Source: Pseudomonas sp. HR96
GTDB taxonomy: Bacteria > Pseudomonadota > Gammaproteobacteria > Pseudomonadales > Pseudomonadaceae
NCBI RefSeq assembly: GCF_034059295.1
Contig: NZ_CP139141.1
Span: 2,587,001-2,651,000, forward strand
Reading direction: 5' to 3'
DNA length: 64,000 nucleotides
Shown: piece by piece, positions 52,501 to 62,000 of the stretch
Numbering within the stretch: position 1 is the first letter of the stretch
Layout: every line of letters starts with the position of its first letter
Notes under the pieces: generated by a model
The model's database searches: none
What the model was told of the DNA's origin: nothing
Seen by the model: only the letters and a program-made list of their open reading frames with translations
Translations under genes and position numbers: made by a program

Positions 52501-55500
52501 AAGCCCTGCAGCCGGAGCGCAACCTGGGCCACAACCCGTTGTTCCAAGTGGCTTTCGACCACCAGTGGCCGCAACTGGACAGCCTCGGGCAGTGGCCCGG
52601 CCTGCACTTGCAGGCGGTCGAGCATTTCCAGCAGCACACCCAGTTCGACCTGACCTTGCACACCCTGGAGCGCGACGATGCGCTGAGCGCCCATTTCACC
52701 TACCGCCAGGACCTGTTCGACGCTGCCAGCATCGAGCGCCTGGCCGGCCACTGGCAGCAGTTGCTGGCGGGCATCGTCGCCGCACCCGAGCTGCCGATCG
52801 AGCGCCTGGCGCTGCTCGGCGCAGGCGAGGGCGAGCAACTGCTGCAGCGCTGGAACCCGACCGGCGCGCAGCCGCTGCCGGTGGCCACGCAAGACTCGCT
52901 GCACCAGCGCATCGCCTTGCAGGCTCAGCGCCGGCCCGGGGCAATCGCGCTGACCTGCGAGGGTCGGCACTTGACCTACGCCGCCCTCGACCAGCGCGCC
53001 AATGCCCTGGCCTGGGTGCTGCGCGAGCAGGGGGTCGGCCCGGACGTGCTGGTGGGGCTGGCGATGGAGCGCTCGTTCGAACTGATCGTCGGCCTGCTGG
53101 CGATCCTCAAGGCCGGTGGCGCCTACCTGCCCCTGGACCCCAGCTACCCCCACGAGCGCCTGGCCTATCTGCGCCAGGACAGTGGCGTGCAGCTGCTGCT
53201 GGTGGACCAGGCCGGGACCCCGGCGTGGGCGGCCGGCCTGCCGACGCTGTGCCCGGCGCAACTGGCGCTGGCACCGCGCAGCGATGCGCCGCCCGCCGCG
53301 CAGCATGCCGACCAGCTGGCCTATGTGATCTATACCTCCGGCTCCACGGGCCAGCCCAAGGGGGCGATGATCAGTCACCGCAACGTGCTGCGCCTGTTCG
53401 ACAGCGCGGCGCAGACTTTCGCGTTCGATGAGCGCGACGTCTGGTCGCTGTTCCACGCCTATGCCTTCGACTTTTCGGTGTGGGAAATCTTCGGCGCGCT
53501 GCTGCACGGCGCGCGTCTGCTGCTGGTGCCCTACCTGACCTCGCGCGATCCGCAGACGTTCTACAGCCTGCTCTGCCGCGAAGGCGTCACGGTGCTCAAC
53601 CAGACCCCCTCGGCGTTTCGTGGCCTGATGGGCGCGGCCCTGAGCCCGGCGGCGAGCACCGAACCGGCCCCGGCGCTGCGCTACGTGGTGTTTGGTGGCG
53701 AAGCGCTGGACATGCCCATGCTGCGCCCCTGGCTGGCACGCTTGGGCGAGGACTCGCCGCAGCTGATCAACATGTACGGCATCACCGAAACCACCGTGCA
53801 CGTGACCTTCCGACGCCTCTGCGCCGCCGACCTGCACGGCCAGAACAGCCCCATTGGCGCGCCGCTGGCGGACCTGCGCTGGTACTGCCTGGACAGCCAG
53901 GGCGAGCCGGTGCCCCTCGGGGTCGCGGGCGAGCTGTACATTGGCGGCGCCGGCCTGGCGCGCGGCTACCTGGGCCGCCCGGGCCTGACCGCCGAGCGCT
54001 TCTGCGCCAGCCCCTTCGCCCCCGGCGAACGCCTGTACCGCACTGGTGACCTGGCGCGCCTGGGCCACGACGGTTCGGTGCAGTACCTGGGGCGCATCGA
54101 CCAGCAGGTCAAGCTGCGCGGGTTCCGCATCGAGCTGGGCGAGATCGAGGCGCAGCTGTATGCCCAGCCGGCGGTGCGCGAGGCCGTGGTGCGGGTCAGA
54201 AACGCTGCCGGCGACAGTCAGCTGGTTGCTTATGTGGTGGCCGATGCGCAGGCCCTGCGCGGCCAGGACGAGGCCGACACGCAGGGGCAGGCCGAGCGGG
54301 TCGGGCAGTGGTCGACCGTGTTCGACGGCATCTATTCCGGCGCCACCGCTGCCAGCGTCACGGACGCCGAGCACCGGGTAGTCAGCGCGCCCAGCTTCAT
54401 CGGCTGGAACGACAGCTATGGTGACCGGCCGATCCCCGAGGCGCAGATGCAGGAATGGCTCGATTGCACCACCGCGCGAATTCTTGCCCTGAACCCGCAG
54501 CGGGTGCTGGAAATCGGCTGTGGCGTCGGCCTGCTGACCCAGCAACTGGCGCCACGCTGCACGGTATACCGCGGCACCGACCTGTCGCACCAGGCGGTCG
54601 CCAACCTCTCGGCCTGGGTCGCCACCCGGGCCGACCTCGGTCACGTGCGGTTGAGCCAGCAGCCGGCCACCGACTTCAGCGGCATCGAAGCCGGGGCCTA
54701 CGACACCGTGGTGATCAACTCGGTGGCGCAGTACTTCCCGGATGTCGACTACCTGGTGCAGGTGCTCGAAGGCGCGCTCACCGCGCTGTGCCCCGGTGGC
54801 CAGCTGTTTCTCGGCGACCTGCGCGCGCTGGACCTGCAGCCGACATTCCACGCCTCGGTGCAATTGCACCAGGCCGACCCCGAACTGCCCTTGGCCGACC
54901 TGCCGATCCGCATCGAGCGCAGCATCGCCGAGGACGCCGAGCTGCTGCTGGCGCCGGGCTTTTTCGCCGCGCTGCGCAGCCGTCTGCCGCGCCTGGGCGC
55001 GTGCCGCCTGCAACTGCGCCGCGGCCGCGCCGGCAACGAGCTGACCCGCTACCGCTATGACGCGGTGCTGCAGGCCGGTGCGGCGCTGCCCGTCCAGGCC
55101 CAGCCTGACCACGCCTGGCAGGCCGAGGGCAACGACCTGCAACGCCTGGCCACGCTGCTCGAACAGCAACGCCCGGCGCGGGTGCAGGTGCAGGGCCTGG
55201 CCAACGCCCGGCTGGCGGCGGATCAGGCCATTGTCCACGGCATGCAGGTCCCCGGGCTGCGCACGGTTGGCGACCTGCTGGCCTGGCGCGCCGCGCAGTC
55301 CTGGCCCGCAGACGACCCCGAAGACTACTGGGCACTGGCCGAGCGCCACGGCTACGCCGCATTGGTCAGCTGGAGCACCGGCAGCGAAGGGCGCTTCGAC
55401 GTCCTGCTGCACGACCTCGCGGCTACGCCGGCGCTGGATTATCCCGTCTCCAGCGCCGGCAGCGCCGCCTCGACCCGCGCCGACTGGCACCGCTTCGCCA

Positions 55501-56051
55501 GCGATCCGCAGCTGGCCCGGCGCCGCCAGCAACTGGGCCCGCGCCTGCGTGAAGCGCTCAAGGCCAGCCTGCCGGCGCACATGCTGCCGGCGCACATCTG
55601 GGTGCTCGGGCGTCTGCCCTTGACCACCAACGGCAAGCTCGACGAGCGCCAGTTGCAGGCCCTGGAGCCGCAGCGCAAGGCCGCTGCCGCCTGGCAGGCG
55701 CCCCAGGGCGACGTCGAGCAGACCCTGGCCCGGCTCTGGGCGCAGGCGCTGGGCCTGGAGCAGGTCGGGCGCGACGAGCACTTCTTCGAGCTGGGCGGCC
55801 ACTCGCTGCTGGCCACTCAAGTGGTTGCGCAGATCAACCAGCAGTGCGCGGTGCAGCTGGCGTTGCGCGATTTCTTCGCCGCCAGCGACCTCGCCGCCCT
55901 GGCCCGGCACGTCGAGCAACTGCAGGCCCAGACCTTGTCGAGCGAGGCGCTGGACGCCGAGCTGAGCGCCGCCCTGGCGTCGATCCAGGGGCTTTCCGAA
56001 TCTCAATTGCAGGCGCTGATTGCCAGCGCCGCCGAGGAAGTACCGTCATGA
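49509..56051 (+). CDS. NRPS subunit 1: fatty-acyl-AMP ligase-PCP-C-A(Thr)-MT-PCP
   Basis: A 2180-residue starter subunit. Residues 1-560 are a PvdL-like fatty-acyl-AMP ligase (YTSGSTATPKG; WLPLYHDMGLIGG; KDLLIVRGQNLYPQD). A PCP follows (LGGNSLK, about 605), then a condensation domain with HHIVADG near 800. The adenylation domain (A3 YTSGSTGQPKG near 1275) has a specificity code read by eye as DFWNVGMVH-K, the threonine code. Between A8 (KLRGFRIELGE) and A9 (LPAHMLPAH) a methyltransferase is inserted (about 1580-1990), with SAM motif VLEIGCGVG and NSVAQYFP. The last PCP (LGGHSLL) is near 2095. There is no epimerase. The start ATG follows GAAGGTG. Confidence 0.9.
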   Translation: MDARFDDATGLAAALAQHARQRPQQVALRFVDEEGVTTLTWRELDGHARAIARTLLLHTEPGERAVLVYPSGPDYVAAFFGCLYAGVIAVPAYPPESHRSQHLARLQGIFADAEPTLVLSHAALAETLGQACAQLHAAPTLLCTDRALLTPAPDWAGELPAADCIAFLQYTSGSTATPKGVQVSHGNLAANEAAIREGFAVGADDVIVSWLPLYHDMGLIGGLLQAIYSGIECVLMSPAYFLQRPSRWLQAIAEYGGTISGGPDFAYRLCCERVRDTALAELDLSRWRVAFSGAEPIRADTLEAFAQRFAGSSFQAASFMACYGLAEATLYVSGGAPRSGIQVLELDRAALAEQRGVPGVGLRIASCGQARGGQQLRIADPLSGAERAPGAVGEVWTCGASVAQGYWRNAEASRDTFVEHGGATWLRTGDLGLLHDGQLYITGRLKDLLIVRGQNLYPQDLEHSLEGAVAGLRAGRVAAFAVLDEGGEEGVGIAAEIARAQLRQQTPGEIVQAIRQALADSHGLLPLAVALLEPGAMPRTSSGKLQRSACRQQLASGELTNLAATDSPPPAVRSAPLSAAEQALASGWAEVLESPPTSAEQSFFGLGGNSLKAMLLVGRLREQYAVPVTVAVIFEQPTLGAMAAWLQAQPREVPREPLRPRPAGSPPVLSAAQSQLWFLWKLDPQAVAYNISGQVKWRGRLDRPALRAALQALVTRHQVLRTRFPEAQGRPQPTLAAPGPVTLTEHDLQAQDPGVREAKARELALEAAHRPFDLGGDAPLRVELTQLDEASFWLQLTLHHIVADGASMNRLIGELAELYAAALQGREAQLPALAVQYADHAAWQQAWLSGGEGARQLAWWREQLGSEHPLLALPSDRPRPAVQGFAGGQVEVCLTPALLKALRSLAGRHQATLAMVLLASFKVLLARYSGQTDLRVGTTVAGRNVPEVEGLIGLFVNLLVLRSDLQGGQSFAQLLGQVKQGLRQAQAHQDLPFEQLVEALQPERNLGHNPLFQVAFDHQWPQLDSLGQWPGLHLQAVEHFQQHTQFDLTLHTLERDDALSAHFTYRQDLFDAASIERLAGHWQQLLAGIVAAPELPIERLALLGAGEGEQLLQRWNPTGAQPLPVATQDSLHQRIALQAQRRPGAIALTCEGRHLTYAALDQRANALAWVLREQGVGPDVLVGLAMERSFELIVGLLAILKAGGAYLPLDPSYPHERLAYLRQDSGVQLLLVDQAGTPAWAAGLPTLCPAQLALAPRSDAPPAAQHADQLAYVIYTSGSTGQPKGAMISHRNVLRLFDSAAQTFAFDERDVWSLFHAYAFDFSVWEIFGALLHGARLLLVPYLTSRDPQTFYSLLCREGVTVLNQTPSAFRGLMGAALSPAASTEPAPALRYVVFGGEALDMPMLRPWLARLGEDSPQLINMYGITETTVHVTFRRLCAADLHGQNSPIGAPLADLRWYCLDSQGEPVPLGVAGELYIGGAGLARGYLGRPGLTAERFCASPFAPGERLYRTGDLARLGHDGSVQYLGRIDQQVKLRGFRIELGEIEAQLYAQPAVREAVVRVRNAAGDSQLVAYVVADAQALRGQDEADTQGQAERVGQWSTVFDGIYSGATAASVTDAEHRVVSAPSFIGWNDSYGDRPIPEAQMQEWLDCTTARILALNPQRVLEIGCGVGLLTQQLAPRCTVYRGTDLSHQAVANLSAWVATRADLGHVRLSQQPATDFSGIEAGAYDTVVINSVAQYFPDVDYLVQVLEGALTALCPGGQLFLGDLRALDLQPTFHASVQLHQADPELPLADLPIRIERSIAEDAELLLAPGFFAALRSRLPRLGACRLQLRRGRAGNELTRYRYDAVLQAGAALPVQAQPDHAWQAEGNDLQRLATLLEQQRPARVQVQGLANARLAADQAIVHGMQVPGLRTVGDLLAWRAAQSWPADDPEDYWALAERHGYAALVSWSTGSEGRFDVLLHDLAATPALDYPVSSAGSAASTRADWHRFASDPQLARRRQQLGPRLREALKASLPAHMLPAHIWVLGRLPLTTNGKLDERQLQALEPQRKAAAAWQAPQGDVEQTLARLWAQALGLEQVGRDEHFFELGGHSLLATQVVAQINQQCAVQLALRDFFAASDLAALARHVEQLQAQTLSSEALDAELSAALASIQGLSESQLQALIASAAEEVPS
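54250..55490 (+). other. Methyltransferase domain embedded in the Thr adenylation domain
   Basis: This segment of NRPS subunit 1 interrupts the adenylation domain between its A8 and A9 motifs. It carries RVLEIGCGVGLLTQQL (SAM-binding motif I), a D in YRGTDLSHQAV and VVINSVAQYFPDVDYL, the typical signature of NRPS N-methyltransferases. N-methylation of the threonine is the straightforward prediction. Confidence 0.8.
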
Positions 56052-59000
56052 GCAAGTTGCAAGACGCGCTGCAAAACCTCACGCCCAGCCAGCGCCAGGC
56101 GCTGGAGGCGGTGCTGGCGAAAAAAGGCCTGGCCGGCCAGGTCAACCTGCCGATGCCCCAGGCCGATCGCAGCCAGCCGCTGGCGTTGTCCTTCGCCCAG
56201 CAGCGCCTGTGGTTTCTCTGGCAGCTGGACCCCGACAGCGCGGCCTACAACATTCCCGGGGCGATTCGTATCCACGGCGCGCTCGACCCGTTGCGCCTGG
56301 AGCAGTGCATGCAGGCCCTGGTGCAGCGCCACGAAGCTTTGCGCACCACCTTCCACAGCGGCGAAAACGGCGACGTGCAGGTGATTCATCCGGCCCTTGC
56401 CGTGGGCCTGACCCGCGTCGATTTGCGCGACCAGCCGGCGGCGCTGCGTGAATACGTCCAGGCCGAGGCGCAGGCACCGTTCGACCTGCGCAGCGGGCCA
56501 TTGCTGCGCCTGACCCTGCTGGCCCTCGGCGAGCAGGAGCACCTGCTGTTGATCACCTTGCACCATATCGTCGCCGATGGCTGGTCAGTGGACGTGTTTC
56601 TCAAGGAGTTCTGCGTGCTGTACGACGGCGCTGCGGGCGGCGCTGTCCCGGCGTTGCCGCCGCTGGCCCGGCAATACGCCGACTACGCCTGCTGGCAGCG
56701 CGACTGGCTGGCCGCCGGCGAAGGCGCGCGGCAACTGGCCTGGTGGCGCGAACAGCTGGGCGCTGAGCAACCGCTGCTGGCGCTGCCCCATGATCGCCCG
56801 CGCCCGGCTGCCCTGAGCGGTCGCGGCGCCAACCTCTCGGTGCAGCTGGACCGGCCGCGCAGCGAACGGCTCAAGGCGTTCGCCCAGAGCCGCGGCATGA
56901 GCCCGTTCAGCGTCTGGCTAACGCTCTACAGCCTTTTGCTGCAACGCCTGAGCGGCAGCGACGACCTGCGCATCGGCGTGCCGGTGGCCAACCGTGGCCG
57001 CGCTGAAATGGCCGGGGTGGTCGGCTTCTTCGTCAACAGCCTGGTGCTGCGCACGCGCTACGACAGCCAGCTGAGCTTCGAGGCTTGGCTGGTCGAGGTC
57101 AACCAGGTCTCGCAGCAGGCCCAGGCGCATCAGGACCTGCCGTTCGAACAGTTGGTCGATGCCCTCCAGCCCGAGCGCAGCCTGAGCCACAACCCGCTGT
57201 TCCAGGCGAAATTCAACTACGGTTTCGACACCTCGCAGCTGCCCAGCCCGCAAGGCTTGCGGCTGAGCTCGGAAACCGTGGAGCAGCTGGGCGCACATTT
57301 CGACCTGGCGCTGGACATCGCCGACAGCCCGACGGGCTTCAGCGGCTTCTTTACCTATGCCTGCGACCTGTTCGACGCCAGCACCGTGCAGGGTTTCGCC
57401 CGCCTGCTGGAGCAATTGCTGGACGCCGCGCTGGCGGCGCCGCAGACGCCGTTGCACCGCCTGGCGGTCGCGCCCATCGAACCACTGACCGATGCGCCGG
57501 CGGCGCGCCTCGATCCGCTGCAAAGCTGGCAGTCGCTGCTGCAATCGGCGCCCGACGCCCTGGCGGTGGTCGATGGCCACGTCAGCCTGAGCCGTGGGCA
57601 GCTGGATGAACAGGCCAGCCGCATTGCCGGGCATCTGCAGCGCGCCGGCATCGGCTGCGGCGCTGTCGTTGCCGTGGCCCTGCCGCGCTCGGCGTCCTGG
57701 CTGGCGGCCCTGCTGGGGGTGCTCAAGGCGGGCGCGGCCTACCTGCCGCTGGACCCCAGCCAGCCGCCGCAGCGCCTGCGGCAACTGCTGCAGGCCAGCG
57801 CTGCGCGGCGGCTGATCGGCCGTGACCCGGCGCTGGCCAGCAGCCAGTGCCCGCTGCTGCACCCTGACGAGGCCGGCCCGGAGCTCGCCACGCCAGCGGC
57901 GCCAGTCCCGGCCGGCAGCCCGGCCTATGTCATCTATACCTCAGGCTCCAGCGGCCAGCCCAAAGGCGTGCTGGTCAGCCACGGCGCGCTGGGCCAGTAC
58001 CTGCACGGGCTGCTCGAACGCCTGGCGCCGCTGCCGGCGGGCGGCATGGCGATGGTCTCCAGCGTCGCCGCCGACCTGGGCCATACCACGCTGTTCGCCG
58101 CCCTCTGTGCAGGGCGGCCGCTGTACCTGCCGGGTGACGAGGTGCTGCGCGACGCCGAGGCGTTCGCCCAATTCATGGGCCGGCACGCGGTCAGCGTGCT
58201 GAAAATCGTTCCCAGCCATCTCGACGGCCTGCTGCAGGCCTGCCCCGACGCGTCGCTGTTGCCCCGCGAGCTGCTGATTCTCGGCGGCGAGGCCAGCTCG
58301 CCGGCGCTGCTGCAGCAGGTGCGCGCGCTGGCGCCGCAGTGCCGGGTGATGAACCACTACGGCCCGAGCGAGACCACGGTCGGCGTGCTGACCCACGAGT
58401 GGCCGCTGGATGCCGCTGTACCGGTGCCGCTGGCGCTGGGCCGGGCCTTGCCGGGGGTGCGCCTGCAAGTGCTGGACGCCGACCTCAACCCGGTCGCTGC
58501 GGGTGTCACCGGCGAGCTGTACATCGGTGGCGGCAGCCTTGCCCTGGGTTACCTCGGACAGCCAGGCCTGAGCGCCGAGCGTTTCGTCGCCGACCCGGCC
58601 GGGCAGGGCCGGCGGCTGTACCGCAGCGGGGACCGGGTGCGGTGCAACCGCGACGGCCTGCTGGAATTCGTCGGCCGGGTCGACGACCAGCTGAAGATCC
58701 GCGGCTACCGGGTCGAACCGGGCGAGGTGGCGCGGGTGCTGGCGGCGCTGCCCGGCGTGCGCCAGGCCACCGTGCAGGTGCATGAGCAGCAACTGGCCGC
58801 CTGGTGCGTGCTGGCCGCCGAGGCCAGCCTGGCGCAGGTTCAGGCGCAGCTGCGCGAGGCGCTGCCCGACTATCTGCAACCGGTTCACTGGACCTTGCTG
58901 CAGGCACTGCCGCTGACCGCCAACGGCAAGCTCGACCGCCGTGCCTTGCCGGCGCCGCAGGTGCAGGCTGCAGCGAAGCCAAGCCAGCCCGAAGGGCCGG

Positions 59001-62000
59001 TGCAGAGCCTGCTGGCCGAGATCTGGAGCGAAGTGCTCAAGTGCGAGCGGGTCGGCGTCGACGACAATTTCTTCACCCTGGGCGGCGACTCGATCCTCAG
59101 CCTGCAGATCATCGCCCGGGCCCGCAAGCGCGGGCTCAAGGTGCTGCCGCGCCAGCTGTTCGAGGCGCAGACCATCCGCGCACTGGCCGCGCTGCTCGAC
59201 GCAGCGCCCACCCCGGCGGGTGGCTTGCCGGCCATTGCCCGAGTGGCCGAGCGCGGCCGCGCGCCGCTATCGTTCGCCCAGCAGCGCCTGTGGTTCCTCT
59301 GGCAGCTGGCGCCGCACAGCGCGGCCTATACCATTGCCGCCGCCGTGCGCCTGCGCGGCCAACTGGATGAACCAGCCGCACGGGGCGCTTTCGCCGCGCT
59401 GCTGGCGCGCCACGAAAACCTGCGCACGCGCTTTGTCGAGGAGCAGGGCCAGCCGTGGCAGGTCATCGATGCCGCCAGCCAGGTCGAGCTGGACTGGCAG
59501 CGGCAGGTGCTGACCAGCGCCGAGCAGTTGCCCGAGCGCCTGGCCGCCGATGCCGCGCAGCCGTTCGACCTGGCCAGCGGGCCGTTGCTGCGCCTGCGCC
59601 TGTATGTACTGCCGGGCGAGGAGGCGGTGTTGAGCCTGGCGCTGCACCACATCATCGCCGACGGCTGGTCGATGAATCTGCTGATCGAGGAATTTGCCGC
59701 GCACTACCGCCAGGCGGTTCAGGGCCAGGCTGTCGAGCCTGCGCCCCTGGCGTTGCAGTACCTGGACTATGCCGCCTGGCAACGCCAGTGGCTGGCAGCA
59801 GGAGAAGGCCGTCGCCAGCTCGACTGGTGGCGCGCCTACCTGGGTGACAGCCAGCCGTTGCTCGAACTGCCCGGCGACTTCGCACGTCCGGCCGTGCAGA
59901 GCTACCGTGGCGCCAGCCTGGCCTTCAGCGTGCCGCGCAGCCTCGCGGCGGCCCTCGCGGCCCGCGCCCAGGCACACGGCAGCACGCCGTTCATGCTGCT
60001 GCTGGGCGCCTTCGCCGTGCTGCTGCAACGCTACAGCGGCCAGCACGACCTGCGCATCGGCGTGCCCCAGGCCAACCGCAGCCGCGTCGAGTTCGAAGGC
60101 CTGATCGGGCTGTTCGTCAACACCCAGGTGCTGCGCGTGCAGTTGCACGGCAGCGAGACCTTTGCCGCCTTGCTGGCGCGCATCCAGCATGACGTCGGCG
60201 CTGCCCAGGCGAACGCCGAGCTGCCGTTCGAGCATCTGGTCGAGGCCTTGCAGCCGCAGCGCAGCCTCAGCCACAACCCGTTGTTCCAGGTGATGTGCAG
60301 CCACACCCGGCTGCGTTCGCAAGCCCTGAGCGGACTGCCCGGGCTGCAATTGGAGGTGCTGCCCCAGCAGGAGCGCACCGCCCAGTTCGACCTGGCGCTG
60401 AACACCGAAGAGCTGGCCGACGGCAGCTTCAAGGCGCGCTTGACCTATGCCACCGACCTGTTCGCCGCCGCCAGCGTGGAGCGCCTGCAACAGGCGTTCA
60501 TGCTCGTGCTCGAACAGTTGGCGGGCGGCCTCCGGACGCCGCTCGAACAGCTGCAGTTGCTGCGCGCCGAGCAGGCGCCACGGGTGGAAAGCGACCCGCG
60601 CGGGCTCGGTCCGGACCTGCTCACGGCGCTGGCCGAGCAGGTCGCCGAGCGGCCCGAGGCGCCCGCCCTGAGCATGGCCGGGCAGACCCTGAGCTATGCC
60701 GAAGTCGAACGCCGGGCGAACCAGATGGCGCAGCGCCTGCGCGCGGCGGGGGTCGGTCCCGAGGTGCTGGTGGGGATCGCTGCCGAGCGTTCGCTGCAGC
60801 TGGTCATTGCCCTGCTGGCGATCCTCAAGGCGGGCGGCGCCTATGTGCCGCTGGACCCGGATCACCCGGCCGAGCGCCTGGCCTACATGATCGAGGACAG
60901 CGGCCTGCAGCTGCTGCTCGGCGAGCGCGCGCTGCTGCCAGGGCTGGCGGCGGGTGCGGGTTCGGTGCAGGTGCTGTGCCTGGAGGACCTGACCCCGGAC
61001 AAGCTGGCGCGCTACGGCCACACGGCACCGGCGCTGCGGGTCGAGCCCCAGGCCTTGGCGTATGTGATCTACACCTCCGGTTCCACCGGGCGGCCCAAGG
61101 GTGCCGGCAACAGCCACGCAGCTTTGGCCAACCGCCTGCACTGGATGCAGCAGGCCTACGGCCTGGGGGCCGGCCAGCGCGTGCTGCAGAAAACCCCGAG
61201 CAGCTTCGATGTGTCGGTCTGGGAGTTCTTCTGGCCGCTGATCAGCGGTGCCTGCCTGGTCCTTGCGCCCCCGGGGGCGCACCGCGAGCCGGCGCGCCTG
61301 GCCGAATTGATCGCCGCCGAGCGCATCACCACGCTGCACTTCGTGCCGTCCATGCTCCAGGCCTTCATCGATGAGCCGCGCGCCAGCCTGTGCAGCAGCC
61401 TCACCCAGGTCTTCTGCAGCGGCGAAGCGCTGGCGCTGGCGACCCTGCAGCAGGCCCAGGCCTGCCTGCCCAAGGCCACCTTCTACAACCTGTACGGCCC
61501 TACCGAAGCGGCCATCGATGTCAGCCACTGGACCTGCGGCCAGGAGCAGGGCAGGGTGCCGATCGGCCGGCCGATCAGCAACCTGCGCCTGTACCTGCTC
61601 GACGATCGCCTGCAAGCGGTGCCGGCCGGCGCCATCGGTGAGCTGTACATCGGTGGCGCGGGCCTGGCCCGTGGTTACCAGCACCGCGCCGGGCTCAGCG
61701 CCGAGCGCTTCGTCGCCAACCCTTTCGTCAGCGATGGCGGGCGCATGTACCGCACCGGCGACCTGGCGCGGCTGCGCCCCGACGGCGCCATCGACTACCT
61801 CGGTCGCAGCGACCAGCAGGTCAAGCTGCGCGGGTTGCGCATCGAGCTGGGCGAGGTGGAGAACTGCCTGCGCCAGTGCCCGCAGGTGCAGGCCGCCGTA
61901 GTCGACGTGCGCCTGTCACCGGCCGGCCCGCAGCTGGTGGCCTGGATCTGCGGCAGCGCCAGCCGCGAGGCGCTGCTGGCGCAACTGCGCCGGCAACTGC

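Noticed and set aside
49482..56006. Very long open reading frame on the minus strand (over 2100 codons) opposite NRPS subunit 1
   Set aside because: It mirrors a GC-rich coding strand; its translation is rich in Gln, Arg, Ala and Gly with no domains, while the plus strand has clear NRPS motifs throughout.
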